Below, in pieces: positions 48,177 to 64,000 of a DNA stretch of 64,000 nucleotides (the first letter of the stretch is position 1; each line of letters begins with the position of its first letter). This DNA is from Lineus longissimus. Lineage: Eukaryota; Nemertea; Pilidiophora; Heteronemertea; Lineidae. Location of the stretch: NCBI RefSeq assembly GCF_910592395.1, contig NC_088314.1, positions 5,394,001 through 5,458,000 of the forward strand, given 5' to 3'. The notes beneath the pieces are model-generated. The model searched no databases and had not been told where the DNA came from. It saw only the letters and a list, made by a program, of their open reading frames with translations. Both the position numbers and the translations under genes were made by a program.

Positions 48177-48346
48177 CCGGTGTGGCGGGGATAGTAGTCC
48201 TAGGGCTGATAGTCCGTGTAACAATAGCCCGCATTGCTAAATGTTTTGGTTAGGGTTAGCGGTACAATAGATCATGCTGCTTAATTGGTCAAATACAATG
48301 CTACCGGACTATGACTCCAGGGGGACTATATCCGCTGTCACACCGG
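48177..48346 (+). mobile_element. MITE-like element A, copy 1
   Basis: A 170-bp block bounded by imperfect terminal inverted repeats, CCGGTGTGGCGGGGATAGT at the left and the complement of CCGGTGTGACAGCGGATATAG at the right. A second copy lies in reverse orientation at 56724-56895 with nearly identical interior. It has no coding capacity, as expected of a non-autonomous DNA transposon. Confidence 0.8.
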
Positions 48347-50251
48347 TAAGGGCCAGAAATGGTAGAAGGCGGACAACGGACTCTCTGCGGAATTCTGAGA
48401 GATACAGATAAAGATTCAACATGTTAAACGGGTTAAATAATGACACATTCAGCAGATCTGCGCCATGTTGTGCCATCAGCGTCCGACAGTGTTAATGTAT
48501 GTCGCGTTATTTTATGTATTTGGATGGATGTGATTACGTGGATTTTGATTTACAAGCAAAGTTTAAACGTAGTAACGCATGTGTATGTTGTCATGTTGAC
48601 ATGGAAATCCAGTTTTTCATCCTGATGGCGACTGGTTCAGTGGTATATCGAACATACAGTGGTATATTGTGTACAGTTTGTTTGAACATGGTCCGAAGAC
48701 GAGTACGTTTAGTAGTTGTGAGAAAGACATTCAATGCGATCAGATATCTTCGATATCTTGGCATAGATTTATCGAGAACAGATTTTACTAAGAGTGTAGA
48801 TAGGATATATAGATTTGATATATCAAGAATTGGATTGTACAGTATGTAATCGATTACGAACCATGATAACTAAAAGTTTGGCATAATTAGAAAGGACAAT
48901 CAACATTTGACACGTTGACAGACTTGTCTTGGAGGGATCGTCTCCGCAGTGAATAGTGTGCCAATGTTACGGTCCTTCCACTTTTAATCTCCCTTATGGG
49001 GAGCGGGTACAGGCGAAAATGTTAAGAAATGAGAGGCAGTACTGGTCAGAAGTAATGTCACAATACGCAAATCCTTTATACATTGTGCGATGTGCTGGCG
49101 ATATGACTTTGCATGACCAGTAGGGCGATTATATTTCCTTTCCCGGTATTATCAAGAGGTATTATAGTAACAGACTGCTTTGGGAAATGTATCAATGGAC
49201 TAATGCCTTAATTTAGATCTCAAGTCGAGGGGTTATGTAAACTGACTCTCAATATCGGAAATTGTGCCGGAGTGATGGTGAATCAAGCAAAACTATACAT
49301 GTATATAATTTCAGACAAACTTTTAATTCTTTTGGTAAAAATAGAATTTTGAGGTGGTCCTTTAACTGGTACAAGGTGCTAAATATCAATAGGTTGAATT
49401 TGTTGCAATGGTACGCTTTATGGTGATAATAATCTGGGTACTTGAAAATACATGTAACATCACTGGGAAATGAATGATTGACACAGAAGTAAATCTCGAC
49501 TTGAAGTAGAATGTACTTTGAACCATGTCATTGGACACATTTTCTAATTACTTATGAAACCCGTAATGCAAACGAAACGAAGTCGAATGAATCATCGAAA
49601 TGACACCAGAAATGCACATGTGAATCTAACCGCCGGTAGGCTTACTTCAGTGAAAACACTTTCCCAAACAAGCCTGCCGGCGACAGTTGATCATGCGGTT
49701 ACGTATCATCATAATGTGCCTAAGATGCATGGTTGTGAAATGGGGATAGTTTTTCTCAACTTGAGATAGAGATGAGGCCTGATTTACTGCAGGTTGCCAT
49801 TGCATTTTTCTACCAAATGACACCCAAAACTTCCCGATCATGAACTGGGTATTTTTTGTTAAATACTCAAAATGTAATCATTCAACCCGGAAATTATCAA
49901 TCATAAAGCGTACCATTGCGCAAGTTACTTTAAATCGCATATATCTAACTGAATCATTGAATTTATATTTTGAGAGATAAAATTGTTATATCGAGCTATG
50001 GAATTTGAGTGGAATTTATCTGCAGGCATTTCGTCCTTCATCTAGCAAGGAGGGCGACGTACAAAGGCTGCTGCATGGAACACGAGATGCTCGGTCACGT
50101 TACACGTCCTTCGTGTAGTACTATAATATAGTATCATATTTCGATTAATTGATATTTAACCTACTACAGTAAGTAATTAATCTGTCCATAATAACGGCTA
50201 CTCCTCCTATGACTATATGAGGTGATGAGTTGACCGCGCCCCGGACGCTAA

Positions 50252-50335
50252 AGGCTCATCTTCACATAAGCTATTGACGAGGCGTTTGCAGTTCGATTTC
50301 CACTGAGCGTATCGCTTATGTGGAGGTGGGCCTTA
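50252..50335. repeat. Imperfect hairpin element
   Basis: GGCTCATCTTCACATAAGC at the left pairs, with a few mismatches, with GCTTATGTGGAGGTGGGCC at the right around a ~46-nt interior. It is compatible with a short MITE end pair; no second copy was seen. Confidence 0.45.
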
Positions 50336-52931
50336 AAATTCCTATCGTCGGCGACATTGTTTTCATGCGAACATTTCTTCCGAGAGCCCAGGGAAAGATC
50401 TTCATGGCTCACATTCTGCCCTTTCACTGATTGTGAGAAAGGCAATAGAGAGAAAGCAGAATCAAGACCATTCATTCCAAAGGACTTATTCTCCGGAAGA
50501 CTAAATTTCCTTTCACAATAGGGCCAAGTGTTATCATGAATTTCTCTGTAGGCCTAGTGAGAGTTCGCTTGGGGCAAGTGGTACGTCGAGGGTGACTCTT
50601 GTTGATATGATTTTTATATGAGTTTATATTTGTATAAAGTCATGCGCTGAGTACGGGAATGAACGTGTCTTTATCCCACATGATATCAAATTGTAACCGT
50701 TTGAGGACCGGGGTGATTGGGCCTATATCTACTTAAATATTGCGTAGGCCCATTCCTGACTGAGTTACTGCTGAGTTGCCTGTGTGACGAGAGTTGACTT
50801 CAGTGCGATTGGCAGAAAGCTGTCTGGTCTCCTCGATCGAAAAAGTGGAGTTTTGACGAACAACAGAAATTCCTTTGAATGATATTTCAACCGTTTGTAA
50901 CCAGTTGAGTTGAGTTATAACGGTTGCGGTATGGGCGTATATAATAAAGATAAAGGATTAATCGGATTTCTGGGATTAAATCCCAGTTTCCAAGAACTAG
51001 TGTCCGTTGACCTGGTACCAATTGGTTCCGCTCATCAAATGGCCCAGAAGGAATTAGCCTAAATACTGCTGAGAACTGGTCAAGCTTACGTCCTAATCCC
51101 ATAACAAGCTATTTTAGCATGAAGCTGCGAGTGGCAACAGGAAAAGATACGGCCGGGTCTATTTCACGGAAAACAGCGCGAAGAAGCTGTGTGAAATGTA
51201 CATGATGATGTACACAACTTTGCACAATCAACAGCTGCAAAAACCGCGTGATTTTTCTAGGCAGGAATCGTTGTTTTGATTTCTTTTACTGTTCCGTTTC
51301 CGATAACGACGCTTGATTCTCTGGTTTAGATTTATTGGTAATACTCCATGCTCCTGGCTGCATTGAAGGACAAAAAAGTGTCCATTGTTCGTGAACTTTA
51401 ATCTGTGACTTACTTAAATTATAGGCCAACGAAAGTGAAGGACGTTCAGGAGTTATTGGCCTACTACCAAAAAGAAATGAACATGAAGGTCTCACTCGAT
51501 TATCTTACTTTTTTCAAGAAATTCCAATCTAGCTCATTACCAGTCTCCTCGATCAAAGAAGTGTAGACTAGGGATTGCGTGATCACTTCACGCTTGATAC
51601 ATGTAATCCCACGTTTTTCTCATTCAAAACATCAAAACGCAGCATGCTCCTCAACTCTTTTGACAAGCTTCTTTGACACTCAGGTCTCTGTATTCTATTT
51701 ATGCATACAACGCAGCTGTTTTAATCGGATTGGGCCAACAAAATAGCAAAAATCACGGGCTGGAAAGGCTACCTACAGCATAGCAACGTATCCGCGTTCT
51801 GTCGTAAGTGATGTTGTCCCCGATTGGTTGTGACAGTTGACACATCAGAGTCGCCATATTTATTGGGATAATAATGACCTATTTTGTTGACATGTGAACT
51901 GCTACTGTGCAGTGCTAATTTTGTCACACAGCTTCTGGTCTCAAGTTGAGGTCAAAGGTGGCGGCTCCATCGTGGGATACGGCACTCAGATCACCATTCT
52001 CAAAGCAAATCGAAGTATAATATTATTCTCTCTGCCAGTACTGCCGACTTCCATGACACCGTGAGATCCCGGATGTAGCACAGGTGCACGATGATATTCA
52101 AGAGATCAATAGCGATCATCAGTACCCGCAAAACCCACCCCTGAACATAAAAGATTGTTACGTGTACAAGTATTATTTTTCCGATTGATTTAATTCGGAG
52201 CCGATCGATCGCTCTGATTTTCATAGCCTTACGCGCCTGTGATATTATACTCCACGAATCAAGCTCATCCGCAGAGTATAGGACCTATGCGTCACTGTGT
52301 TTGCTTGCATCCACAGCGATTTCATATTCCTATTCGAAACGGGGGAGGTCGATTCTCCAGCGTCCGGAGCGCATGATCAGTAGGCCTAATCTTGGCCTCC
52401 TCTCCCAGATAGGTCTTATCCTGGCTTGAAAGACGACTCCGAGCCGTCCTGAAACATTCTTTTCCAAATGATACTTTCAGATGGGTCACCATGTCAACGA
52501 AACAAACGCGGAAATGGAGCCTTGAGGCGCCCCTCGCACCCTGGCTGCACCAGGCGCCTGACATAAATCTCAGCCTATCGTAAATTTAATGACTGCGTGC
52601 CAACAAACACTTTTTCTCTGGAAAAGGTTTTAGTGTTGTGACTGTCAACCAACTGGAACGTACCAGATATCCGATAAATAGGTCTATTTGCCTCCAGCAG
52701 ATGACACGGTGACCAGAATCTTGACCGCACTCTGCAAAAAATGCACTACTATTAATCTCCTAAAGTCTCTGGTTGTGACTTTGTCCGCACATCTCTACCC
52801 ATCCTGACAATGTCAGGCCATTTCACTCGATACATACTTACTCCCTCGGAAACATGCGTAAGGAGAAGTCATGTTGTAGGCCCTGTTTGCAAGTGGATGA
52901 TCTTGACCACCAAGTTTTGGATTCCACTACG

Positions 52932-53103
52932 CCGGTGTAAAAGTAAAAAGTGTCCCCCCTAGAAAAAGTGTCCGGGCCTATTGTATTCTGACAGATTATG
53001 GCATATGGTTCTATAGAGGCAATGACCGTCAATAGCTCAGCGCATAATAGAATCCTTTGTTCCTGGACATTTTATCCTGGGACATTTTAAACTTCTACAT
53101 CGG
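52932..53103. mobile_element. MITE-like element B, copy 1
   Basis: Bounded by CCGGTGTAAAAGT and CTTCTACATCGG, imperfect inverted repeats of each other, enclosing ~150 bp with reiterated GTGTCC/GGACA phrases. A related shorter element with the same termini lies at 54797-54924. It has no coding frame. Confidence 0.6.
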
Positions 53104-53340
53104 CTCGGACTCTGTTACGCCAACAGCACCAAATCATGTTAGGAAAACTATTTAAACGTAAGTGTAACATAAAGCAATGTTTTCTGGAAAAACGTAGTTC
53201 TACCGCGTTGTAACAACGACCATGTGATGGAACATTTCGTTTGGGGTCGCGTCCCGGGGGAAAATTTTCTACGTAACACACAGTTAACAAAAGGCATCCT
53301 GAGGAAACTAGCTTCTCCGGACCCGGCTGATTGTTACTTT

Positions 53341-53456
53341 GGTGATATGAATAAAGACTAGCAAATGCTTTTACTTCAATTTTGTACAGAAAGGCCAAGT
53401 GTAAATGTACATGGAGTTTTAGATAAAAGCATTTGCTAGTCTTTATTCATATCACC
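53341..53456. repeat. Perfect 33-bp inverted repeat with 50-bp loop
   Basis: The arm starting GGTGATATGAATAAAGACTA (53341-53373) is matched base for base, in reverse complement, by the arm ending TTTATTCATATCACC (53424-53456). The 50-bp interior is not self-complementary. Perfect arms point to a recent foldback or MITE insertion, or selection on a hairpin RNA. Confidence 0.88.
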
Positions 53457-53902
53457 CCATTGTACTACAACCCATTTCTCGGAACCAGTATGGTATGTAG
53501 CACGATGCGGTACGAAGGCCAAAACTATCAACACCGAGATAGACTCAATAAATCATAGGCCTGTCTATCCGATATCGCGAATTTGGAACATGATGCGGCT
53601 CCTTCATTTGTCTCGAGAGGGGTGGAGGACCTACTGTCTCCAATTCGCCAATATTGATTGATTGCACCCAACCGTTATGGGTCTCCCTGCACGGGCTTGC
53701 ATTGGTCGTCCGATGCATTGCTCATGACGTGTCATTTGCGCTAAATTGCAGCGTCAGACAGACTAATCTAGACCAAAAAATTCAAATTCAAATTAAGTTT
53801 ATTGAACCTTATAAAAATACATCTATTTCGATTGAAAATACAATAAACTAGTGCGTATGGTGCAGACAGATACAGACAAGACGTACAGTACAATAGAGGA
53901 AG

Positions 53903-53928
53903 ACCGATCCAGATTGATCTGGATCGGT
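53903..53928. repeat. Short perfect hairpin
   Basis: ACCGATCCAGA and TCTGGATCGGT are perfect 11-bp inverted repeats around a 4-nt loop. It may be a chance or a repeat-derived palindrome; no function is claimed. Confidence 0.6.
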
Positions 53929-54796
53929 TTGATGCCGTGTACGAGGATGTAGCGGATCTAAATCACGCACACGACTGCGCAGGAGTCCAGCTGGCCGTTT
54001 GAGGGCGCGGTTGATTACATTCACAAGAGGACATTTCGACCAAGGATATGCCTTACATTATTTCGCCCAGCCAGAGGCAACTTAAACAAGGGGGAGACTT
54101 ATCTTTTAAAGAAGGTCAATGACTGTGAAGAACGCAGATTGCAATGTTGCCCTATCAAGTCAATATTAGCGACAGTCGGCTTTTATCCAACCATACTTGA
54201 GAAAATCGAATTAACCTCTTTTGATTGATATCTATTACAAGACTATAAGTCATTGGTCGACATGAAAATCATTTTATCTTCGATATCTTGCATCAAAACT
54301 GTTTTATTTTTTCCTGACATGAAGATTACCAAAGAAGACAAAACGACTTGATAGTGATAGGGGTCGTCTCAAAGAATATTGGTCCGTCTGCATATAGCTA
54401 CGGACACCAATGAGCTTCGATCAAAAGCGGTTCGTCTCCAGTCTTTGAGGTGGTCCCAAATAAACAAAACAAGACCTGTCCTGCTTTTTTATCTCCCGGT
54501 CAGGCCTATGGCCTACTCCACTCTCGGCCCGTGTCGGGGATTACTGGACATTATGATTAAGATCAAAGGTCAAACGTAGCATAATGACTCGATATTTCAC
54601 TTGAAGTAATGTTTGATAATCTGACACACTCACCAATCTAATCGAACATGCGCTTATGTCACATGCAAAATATCCTACAACTTTCGGTCTGTGATGGGGA
54701 TAACCTCAACAGATTTGAAAATGTGGTTGTGCCAATGTCTTTCATCACTTCGTCATTGTCGATTGTCAAATGGACAAACTCGTATTCGAATCATAC

Positions 54797-54924
54797 CGGT
54801 GTAGAAGTTTCTCAAGATCTCCTTGGATAGAATGTCCGGGGAGCAAATGATTCTATTATAAACTTTACTCTATGAGTTATTGAGGGACACTTTTTTCTGG
54901 GGGGCATTTCTCCTTCTACACCGT
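54797..54924. mobile_element. MITE-like element B, copy 2
   Basis: Left end CCGGTGTAGAAG and right end CTTCTACACCG are near-perfect inverted repeats around a ~105-bp interior containing a TGTCC phrase and a GGGACAC phrase, as in copy 1. The lengths differ and the interiors are diverged. Confidence 0.65.
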
Positions 54925-56723
54925 TGCACTATGACTATAGTTCCTGAAATGATTTCTTTTTCAAGTTGTTCTCAGCATGAGTCCGTATGAAGGACATTGG
55001 CAAAGACGTGGTCCCTAGCTCCAAGTACTCCAAGTCAAGTGTCCCTGTACTGATTATTGATGTCACCCTTACATGTAGGTTATCCACTTTAAATCAACTT
55101 TAATACTCATGTGATAATGTTTTCATATGTTTTCATACACTGCAAGTACCTTGTAAAGTCTACGTAAAAGGCAGGCCTGGAATTGTCTCTGTCGGCCTGG
55201 AGGGACAGTTGTCCTCAAATCTAGTTGTTTTCATTCCTTTCTCTTGCTAAATCGTGTAAATCTTGGTCTGAATATCCACAGGGCTTTCAACATGGGTCAA
55301 GTGAGTTTTTAAAGGTTGGGGACACGTGGACATTGCCCATGGATCATTCTGGGAGCAAAAAAAATACAGAAATGGCACTTCTGAATGTTTCTGGTTTATG
55401 TTCATAGATCGTGGGCGTGTCCTCGATGATCCCAATGTACCCAGTGTCATCCTGTATGGAAGGTATTGTCCTAACGATGAGGTATTATCCTAGCCTTCCA
55501 GGGAAAATTATATAATGCCGTGAACGTGTTCGAGGGGAGGAGCACACGACTGACTCTGGTATTCGAGGATGGTGCCGCACCAGCATGTCTGCTCACCTTG
55601 ATGTCTACTCGTGTTTTTCACACGAAAACAGCCATATGATACAGTCATACGTTCCTGATATTTTGCTCCTTTTCCTGGGGTAGACCCACCGCTCACAATG
55701 GACAACAATTTGGTTTTCTAAGCTCATAGGCCCATTATGTCTTGAACATGGCGTTATATTTGTGTGTTTTTTTTTACTCATTTAAGTCAATGGGCGCATT
55801 AAAGTCCTTGCGGTGTATTAATGGGACTTTAATAAACACTCCAGACTTCTCGTAGAAGTTCCCACGTTTTGGCCCACTGCTCAATGGAAGCTGTGTATAC
55901 GATATTGATAGCCTTCATGACCTATTACAAGACATCTTTAACGTCAACAAAATAAAGATACACGAGCCTAACGATCCACAGCATAGACGAAATGAAAGGT
56001 TTTATTTCACAACCTGCATTTGCCGACTTTGGCGTTTGAGACAAGCTCTTGTGTTTGTTTGAATTCTTGCACCCGAGATCAATGACTTTAAAATATATTG
56101 ATAGCCCTTCAATAAAATATGAGCACATTTGACTTAAAAACAGGACATTGGTGAACACTTAATTCGCTGGAGAGGATCTTTGATCTTGATGGGCTATTGT
56201 GGGATCTCTTCTACCAACATACAGTGTCTCGAGAAAGATGTCAAGTGCATTGGCCTAAAAGGTAAGCTCAGAACGTCAGGTTGTGATTGTCTTCAATCAA
56301 AAACAATCCAGGTACCAGGTTCTATACAGAGCGTGGTACCCTTTAGAAATTGACTGCAGTTGGTTTTGCGGCGACATCCAGTTCTGGCGATGAATTTCAA
56401 TGCCGTCTCGGCGCAAACTATTACCGTCCTTGCCAGCTGCAACATTAGTGACAATACGTGAAATTTGTGGTACTTTTATCCTGCCTGGTCTGAGTTCAAG
56501 GATTAGTGAAATGATTTGTGATATTGCTTGCTGCAACCACACCTCCATGTTCTATTCCTTGGACAGACTAGTACTGGTGTGCCCAGGAGCAAAAGTAAAA
56601 GTCTATCACTAATGGATTTGGGCGTTTGTATGGGGAGAACAACCAAAGGCCTTTGACTAGTACCTCTTGTTCCTCGGTTAGTTAGTTGACTGACATGCGA
56701 TCCAACATGCGATCCATCCAACC

Positions 56724-56895
56724 CCGGTGTGACAGCGGATATAGTCCCCCTGGAGTCATAGTCCGGTAGCATTGTATTTGACCAATTAAGCAGCATGATC
56801 TATTGTACCGCTATCCCTAACCAAAACATTTAGCAATGCGGGCTATTGTTACACGGACTATCAGCCCTAGGACTACTATCCCTTGCACACCTGTG
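56724..56895 (-). mobile_element. MITE-like element A, copy 2 (inverted)
   Basis: Reverse-complement copy of 48177-48346. About 145 bp of interior (56737-56882) matches with only a few differences; the distal terminal repeat is degraded to CACACCTGT. The two copies face each other across the KLF15-PMPCB intergenic region. Confidence 0.82.
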
Positions 56896-58455
56896 TAGGA
56901 GGGAAATCTGTAAGATGGACGTAAGAAAGTAACAACATTCTATTATCTGCCATTGGTTTCTTCAGCGATTAACAGCCATCAACAATATCCCTGTGGAAGT
57001 CAATGGAGACCCAAGTACCAAGTAGGCCCACGCCAGTCAATGTTAAAGCACGTGTAATGCTTTTATGAATGAACAAATCCTAAAAATATCTGCGAACTTG
57101 TCACACCACTTCCTGTAATTTGCTATGTTGATAATGAGCTTGATCAAATGCCACACTAAAGGTTAATAAGTGGCTATTATCTATTAAAAGAGAGGTGAAA
57201 TGCTATTAGTATCAAGATCTATCAACGACAGCACAGCACCTCCTGTCACAACGCCTCACTTCTTTAGTTTATTAGTAATCAGCATTTGCTTTTGATAACT
57301 GACATTCCATTGGCATTGGAGCGTCTATAAGAGATCTCATTGATGCGACTGTCTCAGAGTCGGTTTGTTTTTATGCTCCCAGGGTAATTGTGGGACTGTC
57401 TTCATTTCCCCCTGATGGGGTGATTGTGACTATCCTTGTTTACCTCTGGGGTGCTTGTGTCTTCACTTCCAATCTCCTCCAAGGTGATTGTGGCTGTCTT
57501 CATTTCTACTTCCCTCTTGGGTCATTGTGGCTGTACTGCTGCCACCGGGGAAATAGAGCGAGTCTAAAAGCCAGTTTTTCTGTGTTATAATTTTGGATAC
57601 TGAGATGTTCCCCAGTGCAGTGGGAGGACCAGAGATTTGCACTGTTGTCTGACACACTTAACAGATGATCGTTGTTCTGTAATCTGTAACTACTGATCAA
57701 TCAGATTGATTAATCAGTGGTTGTCATTATGTGTGACCGATGTGGAAACAAGAACAACTCCCTGTGGCTAGAACTAAGACACTATTGCGAGTTGTATTGA
57801 TAGTGTGGATTGGACATGACTAATGACAATTCTGTTGCCATAAATAGAAGTGGCTAACTAAGGATGACCCAACCAACCAATATCACTTTTAATGGGGAGA
57901 TATCGACAACCTTATAACCACAACACACTTCTTCACCCAGGACAACATTGAAAATATGGCAAAAGCGGCCAAGGTGCCTCAGATCTGTCCAAAAATTAGT
58001 TATATGACAGATGGACCTAAAGTCTCAGTGTAAGGTTATCCCATGAACAAGTTTTTCCTGTGACATGCTGTATGGCATTTTCCCCCCTAATCTAATGGAT
58101 TATTCAACCCTGGATGGAATGCGGGACACCATGTGCGGTAATCAAGACTTGCTATAACTTTCTTATCCTTTTTATCAGCCTATTATTACATATTATTGTC
58201 TTACATTGAATGATAGTCTGTGCACTGCCGAGACAACTAAGTTTTTAAGATGTAGGTCTGCAGGGAGCGTAAAATGGGGACAATCACCAGCTGCAGATAC
58301 CTGGAATATTCCAACCTTTTTTATTTACACATTTGAGCATGATAGCTTACAGTTTCACAACATGTAAAATTTCCTTGGAGGAGACATCATTCACAAGTCC
58401 CTACAACCATTATTCTTAATAAAGACCAGTAACAAGAAACTATACAATAAACAAA

Positions 58456-58461
58456 TTTATT
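58456..58461 (-). terminator. Candidate PMPCB polyadenylation signal
   Basis: Minus-strand AATAAA about 440 nt past the PMPCB stop codon at 58897-58899, giving a 3' UTR of ordinary length. The intervening sequence is AT-rich and non-coding. Confidence 0.5.
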
Positions 58462-58896
58462 CCACACACAATACACCTTGCACTAACTCAGTGCTGTTCA
58501 ACACCTAGCTATTGGTCTTTATTACAACCAGGTATAGACAATCTGAACTTGCTTCAACTCACCTTTAACATCACATTGGGTGTGTATTTACAATGTTTCA
58601 TGTCCAAAGTGAGAGGGGACATTCACAATTTCACATTGTTACTGAGGCTGCACAGATCAAATGGGTACAAGTCATCCATTATAGAAATCCTCTTCAAGAA
58701 TAAATAACCGTAGTCTCCACAACTGTTGTTTTTTTTACATTGCTTGATGTCACGGTAGTGATTTTACCAAGTAAAATTGTCCTTTGAACGCAAAGGTAAT
58801 CACCATTTTTTGGGCAAGTCACTGAATACTCGTAGCTTCCGTCCTTATGTGATTGATTAGAATTTCCTACAATGTTCTGCCTATGAGTTCAATTCA

Positions 58897-63493
<4,597 letters not shown>

Positions 63494-63499
<6 letters not shown>

Positions 63500-63519
63500 T
63501 TTGAATCAAGGCCGATTGG
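63494..63519 (-). promoter_or_regulatory. PMPCB start region: YY1-like ATG context and CCAAT box
   Basis: On the minus strand the start codon lies in AAAATGGCGTC, close to the YY1 motif AAGATGGCGGC that overlaps the start of many mitochondrial genes. A CCAAT box (complement of ATTGG at 63515-63519) is immediately upstream. This is a sequence match only. Confidence 0.35.
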
Positions 63520-63629
63520 AGTTCATCATGGGCACCACAGATGGCGCCACACTCCGGTGTCTTCGGTTGTGACTTTGTCTTGTTGTGACTCTGATTTGTC
63601 AAAAATACTAACGGGTGTACTATATGGAT

Positions 63630-63658
63630 GGGGGGACAGGGTGGGGGTCGGGTGGGGG
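63630..63658 (+). other. G-quadruplex-type motif upstream of PMPCB
   Basis: Five G runs of 6, 3, 5, 3 and 5 separated by 1-3 nt, about 130-160 bp upstream of the PMPCB start codon. This satisfies the usual quadruplex pattern on the plus strand, the non-template strand for rightward transcription. Confidence 0.6.
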
Positions 63659-63840
63659 TGGCTATGCATTACAACCGGGAGCTAGATTCCAAAATATTAA
63701 CAGTTGATGAACAAAAGCCTGATCTCAGGATGGGAGTAGATACTCTCATGGATTAGATGTTATCGAGAAAGGAAGGAACAGCACAGTAATGATATCATTT
63801 TAATTTTAGGCAAGTGCCTATTTCGAATATCTTAGCTCAG

Positions 63841-64000
63841 ATGGCAGCACCTGTTGCAGAAGAAGAAAACAATTACCGTGGCTGTAGGACAACGGGCAAA
63901 CATCAAAGTGAAATATATTGTACACTTAACAAATCGAATAACCTTTCGTACTGGGAGGGTGTCATTCGGTATCATTGTCACATAATTATTCTTTTACATT
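63841..64000 (+). CDS. Possible 5' end of a rightward gene, cut by the window edge
   Basis: An ATG at 63841 in the context CTCAGATGGCAGC opens a frame (MAAPVAEEENNYRG...) that stays open for 53 codons to the window end. It would be divergent from PMPCB, at 340 bp. The start resembles a typical housekeeping N-terminus, but I recognise no family and there is no confirmed splice donor. It may be a chance frame. Confidence 0.2.
   Translation, partial: MAAPVAEEENNYRGCRTTGKHQSEIYCTLNKSNNLSYWEGVIRYHCHIIILLH

Larger units (their letters stand above)
47949..58440. other. 10.5 kb intergenic stretch between convergent KLF15 and PMPCB
   Basis: No gene recognised. It begins with the KLF15 3' UTR, whose end I cannot place. 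Small inverted-repeat elements are listed separately. An intronless 116-codon frame at 48499-48849 has two CxxC pairs but no recognised relatives. The remainder is AT-rich single-copy-looking DNA. Confidence 0.6.

Noticed and set aside
47626-48234. Minus-strand 202-codon frame over the KLF15 fingers
   Set aside because: Antisense shadow of the zinc-finger coding sequence.

Overview
This 64 kb window is animal (metazoan) nuclear DNA. Genes are split into many short exons with GT-AG introns, exon phases join cleanly, and intergenic space is AT-rich with tRNA-derived SINEs, small inverted-repeat elements and a satellite. The proteins are clearly bilaterian. The tRNA-SINE cores and the frequent palindrome TAGGCCTA suggest a marine invertebrate, possibly a deuterostome such as an echinoderm. 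That placement is a weak inference.

Five protein-coding genes can be rebuilt exon by exon. Left to right: (1) PNPLA8-like phospholipase iPLA2-gamma, minus strand, last coding exon(s) missing off the left edge (1710-5146). (2) MOV10L1, the piRNA-biogenesis RNA helicase, plus strand (6346-16790); 14 coding exons sum to 7371 nt, exactly 2456 codons plus stop. (3) A FAM120A/B/C-type protein, minus strand (32746-40987); 15 exons sum to 3078 nt, 1025 codons plus stop. (4) A KLF15-like zinc-finger factor on one coding exon, plus strand (46971-47948). (5) PMPCB, the catalytic beta subunit of mitochondrial processing peptidase, minus strand (58897-63499); 13 exons sum to 1434 nt, 477 codons plus stop. 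Exact multiples of three across so many junctions strongly support these models.

Arrangement: PNPLA8 and MOV10L1 are head to head, separated by a roughly 1 kb near-palindrome that duplicates the 5' coding end of PNPLA8. MOV10L1 and FAM120 are tail to tail across about 16 kb holding a 3.1 kb satellite and a long gene-poor stretch. FAM120 and KLF15 are divergent. KLF15 and PMPCB converge across 11 kb of small inverted-repeat elements. The genes do not form a pathway; two products are mitochondrial or lipid enzymes, one is germline RNA defence, one an RNA-binding scaffold and one a transcription factor.

The most unusual feature is MOV10L1. A 3.9 kb terminal exon adds about 1305 low-complexity residues after the normal end of the protein, including five copies of a 56-65-residue module built on a PPRLQK core. 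The preceding intron has an immediate in-frame stop and an AATAAA, so a conventional 1152-residue isoform is also possible. Other items of note are the palindrome between the divergent genes, whose 34-bp loop recurs exactly 37.6 kb away, the 150-bp higher-order repeat inside the satellite, two GC-AG introns and several small TIR elements.
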